A stretch of DNA of 64,000 nt from Anaeromassilibacillus sp001305115 (GCA_042854365.1 AP031437.1:3162001-3226000); one strand, 5' to 3'. Positions 9,096 to 17,190 are shown, counted from the first letter of the stretch. Notes: generated from the sequence alone by a model not told the origin. Made by a program: numbers and translations.

Positions 9096-9429
9096 GGGCA
9101 GCGTCCTCCTTTCCCGGTATCAGCACATAAATCCTGTTTGGTTCTCCAATGCCCTGACGCACCCGCATGATAAGTCCGGCGGTTTCCAGTTCATTCAGAG
9201 AACGCTTGACCGTCATGGGGCTGCGGGACAGGACTGCGGCAATGGCTGTGATGGGGAAGCAGACAAACAGGATTCCGTTCTCGTCCTCCTTCCCTTTGGA
9301 TAGCATAGCGTCCAGCATCCGGCAGTACATGACCTTTGCGGTGCTGCTGACTGGAAATCCTGTCAACGCTCTGGGAAATGGCATACAGGGCGGTAATGGT
9401 GTGTCTATCGTCATAAATTCAAAATTCAT
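9088..9429 (-). CDS. Winged-helix replication-initiator-like protein
   Basis: 113 residues resembling the N-terminal domain of RepA_N-type initiators: PFPRALTGFPVSSTAKVMYCRMLDAMLSK, then a helix-turn-helix FPITAIAAVLSRSPMTVKRSLNELETAGLI and a short basic strand. It is much shorter than a full initiator, which is common in Tn4451-type elements. ATG with GGAGG nine bases upstream; its start overlaps the preceding gene by 4 bp (ATGA). Probably a DNA-binding regulator or initiator. Confidence 0.75.
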   Translation of the reverse strand: MNFEFMTIDTPLPPCMPFPRALTGFPVSSTAKVMYCRMLDAMLSKGKEDENGILFVCFPITAIAAVLSRSPMTVKRSLNELETAGLIMRVRQGIGEPNRIYVLIPGKEDAALA

Positions 9430-9614
9430 TCGGTGTGTTCCTCCTTTTTCTTTGCTCGTTTGGATAAATAACGGGGGCAGTCAATCACAACCGCCCGGAA
9501 GCTCTGCTTGCACCCATGCTGGCATTTCCGGCATAATTCGTTGTAAGTGACACGCCCCCGGTCATTGAGGTAAAAGGAAAGCTCATGCTTCCTCTTTTTG
9601 CTCATTCTCGGCAT
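9426..9614 (-). CDS. Small conserved Cys-containing transposon protein
   Basis: 62 residues starting MPRMSKKRKHELSFYL (ATG at 9614 with GGGAGG upstream). Four Cys in NELCRKCQHGCKQSFRAVVIDCPRY suggest a metal-binding finger. First gene of a three-gene coupled set ending with the DUF3847 gene. No function known to me. Confidence 0.65.
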   Translation of the reverse strand: MPRMSKKRKHELSFYLNDRGRVTYNELCRKCQHGCKQSFRAVVIDCPRYLSKRAKKKEEHTE

Positions 9615-10097
9615 ATTGTGTTTCCTCCCGTTTTCGTGTATGGTTTCGGGGCGATTTTCGGCAAAATTACAGCCATAGAGCCGCTTAAAATCTCCCAAAG
9701 TATCAGCGATAGGGTAGACTATCCCCCTATCAGATTGTCGTGTTTCGGTATCATTTCGGTGTCAGTTCGCCAGTTCTCCCCGGTGTCGTTCCTCCCCTGA
9801 ATCTCACAGCGGCGTATCGCTCCCTTTGGTACGCTCGTTTCGGTCAGGGTTCCTCCATATCCCTGCCAAAAGTCATGGCGCTACATCGCCGGGGAAGCAT
9901 ATCCCACACAGGCTGGTCATTCGATTGGAATAATCCATCGATGAACTACCTGTATCATAGAACATTTTTGTGCCCTGTGCCGTATGTCCACAAAGTAGGA
10001 ATTAGGGGTAAAAATCAGAAATTTCCACGATTGCGGAAAGTGTGATATAATCCAGTTAAACGGCAACAATGAAACCGCCGGAAAGGAGCGTGCACCC
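9615..10097. promoter_or_regulatory. Divergent regulatory region of the element, XRE promoter and operator
   Basis: Gene-free 480 bp. At the right end TATAAT (10046-10051) precedes the XRE gene, and the dyad TTTCC-ACGATTGC-GGAAA (10022-10039) covers the -35 area, a likely operator for the adjacent repressor. The remaining part (9700-9950) holds no ORF I can support. Confidence 0.55.
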
Positions 10098-10904
10098 ATG
10101 AAAGGAGCAACAAGCATACAGGAACGCCTTTGGGAACTCCGCAAGGACAAAGGCTTAAATCTGGAAGAACTTTCAAAGCTGACGGGTATTTCTAAATCAG
10201 CCCTTGGCAGTTATGAAAAAGAAGATTTTAAGGAAATCAATCATGGAAACCTCATCACGCTGGCAGACTTCTATGGGGTTTCCGTTGATTATCTGCTGTG
10301 CCGGACAGAGAACAAGGAGCAGATCAACACGCCATTGACGGAGCTGCATTTGAACGATGAGATGGTTGCACTTCTGAAAAGCGGTCGGATTAACAACCGT
10401 CTGCTCTGTGAGCTTGCCACACATAAAGATTTTATCAAGTTTCTTGCAGACATTGAGATTTATGTGGACGGGATTGCCACCATGCAGATTCAAAACCTCA
10501 ATGCACTTGTTGATACCGTCCGGCATGAAATCATTGAACGGTATCGCCCCGGCGAAGATGACCCGCATTTGAAAGTGCTGCAAGCTGCCCATATCAGTGA
10601 TGATGAATATTTCAGCCACATGGTTCTGGATGACCTAAACCTGATTATCCGGGATATTCGGGAATCCCACAAAAAGGACAGTGAAAGTGCGCCCCAGACC
10701 ACCGTTGCCGATGAACTGAAAGAAAATCTGGAAGCCGTCGAAAATTTCAAGGGCAGCCGTTTGGAAAAACTGGCAATGCTTTACTGCAAGCAACTCGGTA
10801 TCAACTACAAAAATTTATCGGAAGAAGAATTTCGCTGGCTGATTCGGATTCTCCAAAAATCAAAGAAAATGGGAACGCCTATCAGCCAGAGGAAAAAATG
10901 GTAA
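10098..10904 (+). CDS. XRE family transcriptional regulator (element repressor)
   Basis: 268 residues. N-terminal helix-turn-helix (about 6-65): IQERLWELRKDKGLNLEELSKLTGISKSALGSYEK, ending ADFYGVSVDYLLCRTEN. The long C-terminal part is helical and charged with no peptidase motif, so it is not a LexA/CI-type self-cleaving repressor. It is divergent from the replication/mobilization genes and preceded by AAAGGAG. By position it probably controls the mobilization operon. A hairpin (10911-10953) follows but lacks a T-run. Confidence 0.88.
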   Translation: MKGATSIQERLWELRKDKGLNLEELSKLTGISKSALGSYEKEDFKEINHGNLITLADFYGVSVDYLLCRTENKEQINTPLTELHLNDEMVALLKSGRINNRLLCELATHKDFIKFLADIEIYVDGIATMQIQNLNALVDTVRHEIIERYRPGEDDPHLKVLQAAHISDDEYFSHMVLDDLNLIIRDIRESHKKDSESAPQTTVADELKENLEAVENFKGSRLEKLAMLYCKQLGINYKNLSEEEFRWLIRILQKSKKMGTPISQRKKW

Positions 10905-11002
10905 AGAAAAACCGCTGTTGCATGGTTTGTTGGCTTCATTCCATGTAGCAGCGGTTCGTGCTGTGATTATTCAGTTAGAATTTCTGAAAGACAAGCTGGA
11001 AG

Positions 11003-11521
11003 TTATAGTGCAATCTTTTTCCATTTTCTAATCTTGGTTCTAAAGGTTCCGAACGGAGCAACTGTATTAACATGTATGAATTTGTATACTTCCCAGACGG
11101 CTGTTTTAGTTGCTTCGTCAGCCCATTTTCTCATATGTGGTTTAAATAATTCTTCCTCACTCAGAGAATCAATCATTGCATAAATAGAGTTGATATTCTC
11201 ATTCAATCTGTCTTTCAATTCTTGCAGTGACAGCTGGGCATATGTATCTGTGAACCATTGATATAATTCGCCAAGCTGATTCCACTTAAAATTATCCGAA
11301 GGAGTTTTGACAGGAATACCCTTTCTTTCGTCTGATTCCCATTTAATAACAAGAGTTGTCCAGCCGACCTGATAAGCAAGATTTTCAGCTGGAGTTCGAT
11401 CGATCTCATCAACTCTCTTATCTTTTAAATGCTCAGGAATATCATTAAATTCTGAAATATACTTTGCAAAGCTTTTATTTATCTCGTTTTTAAGCTCGTC
11501 TTTATTCTCATATGTTCTCAA
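11003..11521 (-). CDS. ClbS/DfsB-like four-helix bundle protein (DUF1706)
   Basis: 172 residues from TTG 11521 (LRTYENKDELKNEINKSF, with GAGGGGGA upstream; the frame upstream of it lacks the family pattern). Conserved features of the ClbS/DfsB group are RTPAENLAYQVGWTTLVIKWE and a C-terminal FIHVNTVAPFGTFRTKIRKW. ClbS protects Escherichia coli from its own colibactin by hydrolysing the cyclopropane warhead; most other family members have unknown substrates. Here it is transposon cargo, following the peptidase E-like gene by 55 bp. The assignment to the fold family is good; colibactin-like protection is not implied. Confidence 0.85.
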   Translation of the reverse strand: MRTYENKDELKNEINKSFAKYISEFNDIPEHLKDKRVDEIDRTPAENLAYQVGWTTLVIKWESDERKGIPVKTPSDNFKWNQLGELYQWFTDTYAQLSLQELKDRLNENINSIYAMIDSLSEEELFKPHMRKWADEATKTAVWEVYKFIHVNTVAPFGTFRTKIRKWKKIAL

Positions 11522-11576
11522 TAGTCTATCCCCCTCAGCTTCCGATTTTCCGGTTTCAAAAACAGGAATTTTCAAA

Positions 11577-12179
11577 TTAGTCTTTGCAAATAACCTTTGA
11601 ACCTTCACCATCAATTACAATTCCCTGACGGTTGTTAATTGGGCATAGATTCAAATCCGAAAACTCAGTCATTATTTTCTCGGTAACTTTCTTAAATGGT
11701 GCTGTAAGATAATGCGGAAGAACATAGAAATCAATCAAATCAAGCCCTGCATCATCTTCTTGTGAGTAGTCCTCTGGCTTTTCATCCATTTGCTCGATAT
11801 ATTGGATGCTTGGAGCGCATATAATTGCGCCTGCCGACTCGCCAATCATCAATTTTCCATTTGCCAATTCCTTTTTCAGCAGCCCATCAGCTCCCGTCTT
11901 ACGGAGCTGGTCCATAAGAAAAAAAGAATTTCCGCCGGTAAAATATATCACATCTGCATTTTCAAAAACAGACTGTATCGTTGAATAAGCCTCCGTTGAA
12001 ATATCAATTTCAGTTACGATTGCTCCCAACTTTTTGAATAATTTTCGAGCCGAGCCGACATAACCGATGTAGCCTTCACGCAGCGAAGCTGTTGGAATAA
12101 ATGCGACTTTCTTATTTTCAATTTCTTCCTTTATCAGACTTCCTACACTTGAAAAGTGCGAACATAAAAATAGTTTCAT
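11577..12179 (-). CDS. Peptidase E-like (S51) protein
   Basis: 201 residues, peptidase S51 / type 1 glutamine amidotransferase-like fold. The nucleophile elbow IGESAGAI carries the catalytic Ser near residue 115; YFTGGNSFFLM and VLPHYLTA are the other conserved blocks. Characterized peptidase E enzymes cleave Asp-X dipeptides; many Firmicutes copies have no tested substrate. ATG with AAAGGAG upstream. The downstream partner is the ClbS-like gene, so the two may be co-transcribed cargo. Complete. Confidence 0.88.
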   Translation of the reverse strand: MKLFLCSHFSSVGSLIKEEIENKKVAFIPTASLREGYIGYVGSARKLFKKLGAIVTEIDISTEAYSTIQSVFENADVIYFTGGNSFFLMDQLRKTGADGLLKKELANGKLMIGESAGAIICAPSIQYIEQMDEKPEDYSQEDDAGLDLIDFYVLPHYLTAPFKKVTEKIMTEFSDLNLCPINNRQGIVIDGEGSKVICKD

Positions 12180-12230
12180 CAATATTCTCCTTTATAGATT
12201 TCGATTTATCATAATTATTCTACCATATCG

Positions 12231-12608
12231 TTATGAATAAATCATCTCATGCAAAACAATTTCTTCTGCCCGGTTGCGAATGTTATTGCAACGCTGCACC
12301 CATTCCATTTGACAGGTACGCTTTAATTCCTCAGTCACACCCTCGGCAGCTTTCATCTGCTCCATGATGGTATCGAACCGCTTCTGTGCCTGTTCGTTCA
12401 GGTCTGCAAGATATGTCCACAATTCTCCGGTCAGTATCAATGTGTTCAATCTGGCTGGATGGACTTCTCTTAAATATTCCCGGTGCATCCGTCCATATTT
12501 TCCGATGGGGCGGTGTTCCTCCGGCAGTTTCAAGTCTGGGATGTAGTAATCTCCGACAAGAATATAATCAATTCCATTTTCCGTTATTCTTGGTTTCAAT
12601 TCGCTCAT
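12231..12608 (-). CDS. tnpV: TnpV-like transposon protein
   Basis: 125 residues beginning MSELKPRITENGIDYILVGDYYIPDL, the recognisable TnpV pattern of Tn4451-type elements, with LPEEHRPIGKYGRMHREYLREVHP and a helical C-terminal half. AGGAGG lies upstream of the ATG. It overlaps the upstream XRE gene by 41 bp. Function unknown; TnpV is a marker for this element family. Confidence 0.85.
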   Translation of the reverse strand: MSELKPRITENGIDYILVGDYYIPDLKLPEEHRPIGKYGRMHREYLREVHPARLNTLILTGELWTYLADLNEQAQKRFDTIMEQMKAAEGVTEELKRTCQMEWVQRCNNIRNRAEEIVLHEMIYS

Positions 12609-12840
12609 GTTCCTTACCTCCTGTGGAAGTAGGCTCGTCTGGTACTAACTCAATCACATCGGTAATCTCACAATTCAGCGTTTCGCAGATACGGGCTAAT
12701 GTATCCATGCTGATGTGCTTTCCCTCTTTGCTCATGTTGGCAATCATATTTGTTGTCATACCAGCAGCAAGCCTTAAATCCTCTTTTCTCATATCACGCT
12801 CTAACAGTGTGTGCCAGAGTGGTTTATAGCTGATGTGCAT
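12568..12840 (-). CDS. Small XRE/Cro-type helix-turn-helix regulator
   Basis: 90 residues, YKPLWHTLLERDMRKEDLRLAAGMTTNMIANMSKEGKHISMDTLARICETLNCEITDVIEL, a single helix-turn-helix domain typical of YozG/Cro-like regulators that accompany TnpV. Start ATG 12840 behind GGCAGGAA. Its promoter has a perfect dyad over the -35, suggesting autorepression. The C-terminal tail is hydrophilic and overlaps the start of tnpV. Confidence 0.88.
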   Translation of the reverse strand: MHISYKPLWHTLLERDMRKEDLRLAAGMTTNMIANMSKEGKHISMDTLARICETLNCEITDVIELVPDEPTSTGGKEHERIETKNNGKWN

Positions 12841-12869
12841 ATTGTTTTCCTGCCTTTCTATCCATACCA

Positions 12870-12932
12870 CCGGGGCGGCTGCCCCGGCAGGAACTTTTCT
12901 CTTATTATAACACCAATCTTGTGAAATCACAA
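12870..12932 (-). promoter_or_regulatory. Promoter, operator dyad and leader hairpin for XRE-tnpV
   Basis: Minus strand -35 TTGTGA (12927-12932), 17-bp spacer, -10 TATAAT (12904-12909). The dyad TTGTGA-AA-TCACAA (12919-12932) covers the -35. In the leader CCGGGGC (12870-12876) pairs with GCCCCGG (12881-12887), a stable hairpin just before the ribosome binding site that could attenuate expression. Confidence 0.7.
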
Positions 12933-13011
12933 TTTATTCTTGTAGACTGCCGCTGATACCGTCTGGATTGTGCTTTTCCTTTCGTTTTTTGTTCCAACTA
13001 ATTAGCCATGA

Positions 13012-13306
13012 GCTGGTAGATACCTTGGGGATGTACGCGCTTGGCCTTCCAGACGTACAATACCACTTCCATGAAATGGACCCAAATCATGTGGTAAACC
13101 ATGCCTACTGCCTGGCCTCGTATCTATTCCAAAACAATTCTCCAATCCAGTCTGGCGAAACGGTTGACGGAATTGGACCGGATGGAAATATCCAAAGGGG
13201 CATACAATGGAGATGTCAATACGAACATGCACTCATTCAACCGGCAAGAGAAGTTTTGGACATATGCCCTGGAATTTATGCCTCCGGTTTCCGGGAGGAA
13301 GGCTAA
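13012..13306 (+). pseudogene. DUF4261-like protein, 3' part after the transposon
   Basis: Continues the frame broken at 1686: ELVDTLGMYALGLPDVQYHFHEMDPNHVVNHAYCLASYLFQNN, then SGETVDGIGPDGNIQ, WRCQYEHALIQPAREVLDICPG and the stop at 13304-13306. It has no start of its own with a ribosome binding site. The last 51 codons are repeated downstream in tandem. Excision of the element would restore a functional gene. Confidence 0.8.
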
Positions 13307-13880
13307 GGAGATTTGTAGTAAGCCTTTTCATATCTGGCCAAATGGTAGATGGCATTGGACCGGACGGAAATATCCAAAGAAGCATTCCATGGAGATGTCC
13401 ATACGAACACGCATTCATTCAACCGGCAAGGGAAGTTTCGGACATATGCCCTGGGATTTATGCTTCCGGTTTCCGGGAAGAAGGTTAAGGAGATTTGTAG
13501 TAAGCCTTTTCATATCTGGCCAAACGGTAGATGGCATTGGACCGGACGGGAATATCCAAAGGGCCATTCCATGGAGATGTCCATACGAACACGCATTCAT
13601 TCAATCGGCAAGGGAAGTTTCGGACATATACCCTGGGATTTATGCCTCCGGTTTCCGGGAAGAAGGCTAAGGAGGTTTGTAGTAAGCCTTTTCATAGCTG
13701 GCGAAACGGTTGACGGAATTGGACTGGATGGGAATATCCAAAAAGAGCCATTCCATGGAGCTGTCCATACGAACACGCATTCATTCAACCGGCAAGGGAA
13801 GTTTCGGACATATACCCTGGGATTTATGCTTCCGGTACCCGGGAAGAAGGCTAAGAGGATTGTGGTAACCCTTTTTATAA
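13152..13880 (+). repeat. Tandem array of DUF4261 gene tails, four units, period 182 bp
   Basis: Units begin at 13152, 13334, 13516 and 13698 with exactly 182 bp between them. Unit 1 is the genuine gene end. Units 2 and 3 keep the same reading frame for 51 codons and the same stop (e.g. SGQTVDGIGPDGNIQRAIPW, then YASGFREEG and stop); unit 4 has a small insertion that breaks the frame. Each unit includes about 30 bases after the stop with an AAGGCT...AGCCTT hairpin that ends in TTTT. Unit-to-unit changes are substitutions. Confidence 0.9.
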
Positions 13881-14106
13881 CGGCAAAAAATCTGGTTGCG
13901 GAGAATGTTTTCCACAGCATTGCCGGCCTCTGTGGAAAACGGATTCAAAAAGTTTCAAGAGAATAACGGTAACAATAAAGGGCCTGTGCAATTGGACCGA
14001 TCTCTTTCCGAAGTACACTGAAAACGAAATAACAAGATGGGAGAGGATCTATTCAACGCGTAAAGAATAGAAAAGTGCACTCGTCCAAATGCCTTTCGCA
14101 ATATAC

Positions 14107-14154
14107 AAAAAATCCCCAGCCTCGCTGTAGAAAACAGCCGAAGGCTGGGGTTTT
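14107..14154. terminator. Bidirectional rho-independent terminator
   Basis: AAAATCCCCAGCCT pairs with AGGCTGGGGTTTT, with an inner GCTGT-AGAAA-ACAGC helix. It serves the minus-strand membrane protein gene and the DUF4261 tail array from the other side. Confidence 0.85.
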
Positions 14155-14265
14155 GTTTTATTGAAAAGTAAGGAGCCTCTTTCATCAGCGGGTAAAATGG
14201 TTACACATTGGCAATCATTTATCATTTCTTATGAGTTTTACCCCATTCTGCAAAAATTCTTTCCA

Positions 14266-15183
14266 TCATCCGGTAGTTCTCCCCTTTTTCTCCTGCATAA
14301 AGGCAGCTATCAAATATAGAAGGCATGCCACGGATACAATTTCTATCCCGCCAACCAAGGACAACCCGACGGAAAAGACCACATTCTGAACAAACATGGG
14401 ATCGAGCAGCCATTGAAGAGTGGGAAGAACCATGAACAAAACGGCAAAATACAGGACGTTTCCCGCCAAATACGTCGAAAGCCGCATCCTTCCATAGAAA
14501 AGAAGGACAGCCAGGCCCGCAAGCAGCCATTTTGACAGGGCCAGAAACAGGCCGTCCAGAAATGTCCCCGCACTGGAAGCCCAGGAAGCAAAGGCCATGT
14601 CCTGGCGGGAAACGACCGCCTGGTTTCCCATGAAATAAACAATCCGGCAAGCGCCCTCTGCCAGCACTCCCGCAAGGGCAGCGGCGGCAAACCACCCATA
14701 TTTTCCCCGCTCCTGTAAAAACAGGCAGCGTGTGGAACCGCCTTGCGGCGGCGCGGTTTGCCTCCCAGCAGCCATCCGGAGCAATCCACCGAGCGCCGCC
14801 AGAAAAATCGACGCCCAAACCATTTTGGGAAAGGCCCAAATACAAAAGCTCCATCCGCTCCCAGTGGAAGACGGGAAAACAACCGCAAACAAACCGGCGA
14901 ACAGAAGGAAAATCACAAACCAACCCCACGCCAAAAGTGTATAGCGCCGCAAACTCAACTGGTTTTTCAAAAGATCAATTCCCAAATACACAATCACTGC
15001 AACTGAAAGCCCTAAGGCAAGAATTTTCGCACTCGACTCAAAACTCCAAAGGCGGTCTGTGCGGACAAAATCCGTTCCCGACGCCACCCCATAATACAAG
15101 AGCAAAGAGAGAACCGCCAGGACAGCAATCCCTGCTCCTAGAAATTTTCCCTTTTTTCCAAATGCGCCGCTCCTTGCCATCAT
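14266..15183 (-). CDS. Polytopic membrane protein of unknown function
   Basis: 305 residues from ATG 15183 (GGGAGG seven bases upstream). About seven or eight hydrophobic segments, including IAVLAVLSLLLYYGVA, ILALGLSVAVIVYLGI, LAWGWFVIFLLFAGLFAVVF, LSKWLLAGLAVLLFYG, LYFAVLFMVLPTL and the last near EIVSVACLLYLIAAF, with a short charged C-terminus. No recognised family motif. It is last in a minus-strand series of small membrane proteins and a secreted protein, which may form one functional group; the terminator at 14107 follows. Confidence 0.65.
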   Translation of the reverse strand: MMARSGAFGKKGKFLGAGIAVLAVLSLLLYYGVASGTDFVRTDRLWSFESSAKILALGLSVAVIVYLGIDLLKNQLSLRRYTLLAWGWFVIFLLFAGLFAVVFPSSTGSGWSFCIWAFPKMVWASIFLAALGGLLRMAAGRQTAPPQGGSTRCLFLQERGKYGWFAAAALAGVLAEGACRIVYFMGNQAVVSRQDMAFASWASSAGTFLDGLFLALSKWLLAGLAVLLFYGRMRLSTYLAGNVLYFAVLFMVLPTLQWLLDPMFVQNVVFSVGLSLVGGIEIVSVACLLYLIAAFMQEKKGRTTG

Positions 15184-15353
15184 GGAAGTGCCTCCCAATC
15201 TATTGCGTTAATCGGAACCTGGTGTTACTTCAATAATAGGTAAATATTCCGTCTGAATTAGAGGTGTTTCTCTGCCCCCCTTTGATCTCTAGACATGTCT
15301 CGTCCACAAACACATTCCAATTGATTTACTGGATTTCGATACCGGACGGCCGC

Positions 15354-15609
15354 TCATCGTATCCATTGGGCAAGAAAAGAAACCACCCAAACAACCGCCA
15401 AGATTGCCAACGTTTCCAAAAAGGAACGCAGGACCGCTTTGACGATTGCCTTTTTATCCTCTTTTTGCGTCTCCGGGATGCACGAAGAGTCCGGCAAATA
15501 GGCGGTTCCCGCAACTACTGCCAAAAAAAGCTTTCAGGATCATCCAACTACCAAGAAGAAATACCGAGCCAAAGAGCTGACAAGAACTGCCGGTTTTAAT
15601 AAACATCAT
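15354..15609 (-). pseudogene. Frameshifted paralogue of the adjacent small membrane proteins
   Basis: From ATG 15609 the frame reads MMFIKTGSSCQLFGSVFLLG and stops after VHPGDAKRG. Shifting frame at about 15450 continues KKAIVKAVLRSFLETLAILA and VVWVVSFLAQWIR to the stop at 15354. The second half matches the end of the protein at 16843-17151 (GIAKTVLRAVLVASGLFAVF) in pattern. One frameshift therefore inactivates a third copy of this family, or it is a sequence error. Confidence 0.6.
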
Positions 15610-15674
15610 TTTTCACTTAGATTCCATAGCCAGCCGGAGAAATTCAATTTTCCTCTCCTCCAGAGGAACTGACG

Positions 15675-15980
15675 CTATCTCCCAAAAGTTTCCGGATGCA
15701 AAAGGAATGCCGCCAAAAAGCACGCCGCAAATAACGCAATAGTCGTGCAAACGCCATACACAGTTGCCTTTGCAATCTTCCGGCGCTTTTCCACAAGCTC
15801 TTCCGGAATCCTGCCATAATAGAAGCTCAGGCTGTCTAACAAGATCGCGAAAAGCAGAAGCGGGATGCTGATATAAAAATATTTCTCCGGCAAAATGAGT
15901 GCAATCAATGAGGGAAGCACCCCAACATATAAACCATAGCGCCGGACAAGTTCATAGATACGAATCAAGAAACGATGCAA
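15675..15980 (-). CDS. Small membrane protein (candidate immunity-like)
   Basis: 101 residues from TTG 15980, chosen because a perfect AGGAGG lies six bases upstream; the ATG 57 bases earlier has no site and reads through tRNA-derived DNA. Three hydrophobic segments: GLYVGVLPSLIALIL, YFYISIPLLLFAILLDSLSFYY and ATVYGVCTTIALFAACFLAAFLL, with a basic loop VEKRRKIAK between the second and third. Same size and layout as the protein at 16843-17151. The AGGAGG itself comes from the anticodon loop of a tRNA-Arg relic read on the other strand. Function unknown. Confidence 0.65.
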   Translation of the reverse strand: MHRFLIRIYELVRRYGLYVGVLPSLIALILPEKYFYISIPLLLFAILLDSLSFYYGRIPEELVEKRRKIAKATVYGVCTTIALFAACFLAAFLLHPETFGR

Positions 15981-15981
15981 T

Positions 15982-16272
15982 GGAATCCTCCTAAAATCGA
16001 ATCGTTCGAATCCCGGAACTCTTTGAAATTGAATCATTTCTGTATATGTCCCTGTAGTTCCGTTGGATAGGGCGACCGCCTCCTAACAAACGAACCGTTC
16101 GAATCCCGGAGCTCTGTAAAATTGAATCATTTCTGTATATGCCCCCGTACCTCACCGGGATAGAGGGTCCGCCTCCTAACAATCGAATCGTTCGAATCCT
16201 GGAGCCCTGTAAAATTGAATATTTTCTGTATAAGCCCCCGTAGCTCAGTTGGATAGAGCGGTCGCCTCCTAA
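15982..16272 (+). repeat. Tandem array of broken tRNA-Arg(CCT) copies, period 93 bp
   Basis: Units B (16048-16140) and C (16141-16233) are 93 bp each; a partial unit A precedes them and D (16234-16272) follows. D has a perfect tRNA 5' half (GCCCCCGTAGCTCAGTTGG...CGCCTCCTAA, anticodon CCT) but loses the 3' half. A, B and C keep GTTCGAATCC of the T arm and then GGAGCTC-like ends that do not pair with the acceptor strand, and the anticodon stem is not closed. None can be a working tRNA. The spacer AAATTGAATCATTTCTGTATA recurs between units. Confidence 0.75.
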
Positions 16273-16586
16273 AAATAACATCAACACGCCACCGAATATA
16301 CAGGAAAGGTTTAAGTGCTGTGCAAAAGATTCGCGGTATGGTGACCATTATCCAAACGGCAGAGACACAAGCAGCGCAAAAATACGGCCACTGCCAACCC
16401 CGATAAGCGTTCTCCAAAGAAATACTTCTATAATCGCCTCGCTTCTTCCATCCACATCTTCCGATATTTTACAAAAGTGCGTATTGGCCGACGTTGTCAT
16501 CCAGATGGCAACAATCGAAGAATCCAATACCTGTCCGGATAAAACAGTGTTAGCTACGGTACAATGCCCATACAGCGTAGATATCA
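16273..16586 (-). other. Intergenic stretch with a doubtful 79-codon reading frame
   Basis: A minus-strand frame at 16348-16587 (ISTLYGHCTVANTVLSGQ..., ending GSGRIFALLVSLPFG) has no good ribosome binding site and starts in the dispersed repeat. It could be a fragment of a transporter-like gene, but I cannot assign it. Confidence 0.25.
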
Positions 16587-16653
16587 ATTAGTTTAATAGC
16601 GATAGGGACGCCCCTGCTTTTTGCGGAGGCTGTCCCTATTAAAAATATTCATT
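16587..16653 (+). repeat. Dispersed palindromic 65-bp repeat, copy 1
   Basis: ATTAGTTTAATAGCGATAGG ... GCGGAGGCTGTCCCTATTAA AAATATTCATT. The ends form an imperfect stem (TTTAATAG.GGA with TCCCTATTAAA). Further copies at 38581, 56409, 63564 and 63626, all in the same orientation. Confidence 0.7.
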
Positions 16654-16842
16654 CCATACTTTACTTTTGTAAAAATTCATAGAACTTCATCCGTGCCTGC
16701 CTCACCAAAGACTTCCCAAGCAAATTGCCTCCTGCGAGCCGTTATAGGAATCGCGTTGGTAAGAACCTCTTCCTTATTGCGCTCTATGATGGCTTGTACT
16801 TGAGACCCTGTTTGAACAAGAATACTCGAAATGGAAAACAGA

Positions 16843-17151
16843 TTACGCAGAGCAAAACACACACCATAAAATATTAGGCAGCGCCCAAAAAACGGCAAAG
16901 AGCCCTGACGCCACAAGTACAGCGCGCAAAACGGTTTTTGCAATCCCTTTGTTCCGATTCTCCGCTTGCTTTGGAACTTTGGAGAAGTCGAGACTCGCAA
17001 TCGTAACACCCAGCCATCCCACCAAAACCCTTGCCGCACCGTTTTCGTATGGCAAAAAGAATATCGCGCCAAAAAGCATGCTCGACCCAAAAATCACAAT
17101 CAAAGGCCGGTAATCTTGAAATAACGTGATCAGCTTTTCTGTAAAATGCAC
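16843..17151 (-). CDS. Small membrane protein, paralogue of 15675-15980
   Basis: 102 residues from GTG 17151 (AGGAGG ten bases upstream). Reads HFTEKLITLFQDYRP, then hydrophobic segments LIVIFGSSMLFGAIFFL, ARVLVGWLGVTIASL and TVLRAVLVASGLFAVFWALP, with a charged loop VPKQAENRNKGIAK before the last. It starts 39 bp after the stop of the secreted protein gene, so the two are probably co-transcribed. The pairing of a secreted protein with a small three-helix membrane protein is typical of bacteriocin/immunity pairs, but no sequence match supports this. Confidence 0.65.
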   Translation of the reverse strand: MHFTEKLITLFQDYRPLIVIFGSSMLFGAIFFLPYENGAARVLVGWLGVTIASLDFSKVPKQAENRNKGIAKTVLRAVLVASGLFAVFWALPNILWCVFCSA

Positions 17152-17190
17152 TCAGTAAAGCCCTCCTGAAAAAATTGCCTCCGGAGAACC

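Larger units (their letters stand above)
1687..13011. mobile_element. Tn4451-family mobilizable transposon (TnpX large serine recombinase type), about 11.3 kb
   Basis: The borders are set by the host gene: a GA dinucleotide lies at 1685-1686 and again at 13010-13011, and removing one GA plus the interior restores the DUF4261 frame. GA at both ends is known for TnpX-mediated Tn4451/Tn4453 insertion. The gene set also fits: TnpX, TnpW, TnpV, a MobQ relaxase, CHC2 primase and VapE-type helicase. The place often used for resistance genes instead holds a MerR/TipAS regulator, a ClbS-like protein and a peptidase E-like protein. All core genes look intact, so excision and mobilization seem possible. 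Confidence 0.88.

Noticed and set aside
16234..16272. Functional tRNA-Arg (CCT)
   Set aside because: Only the 5' half is present; no unit has both a closed anticodon stem and a pairing acceptor stem with CCA.
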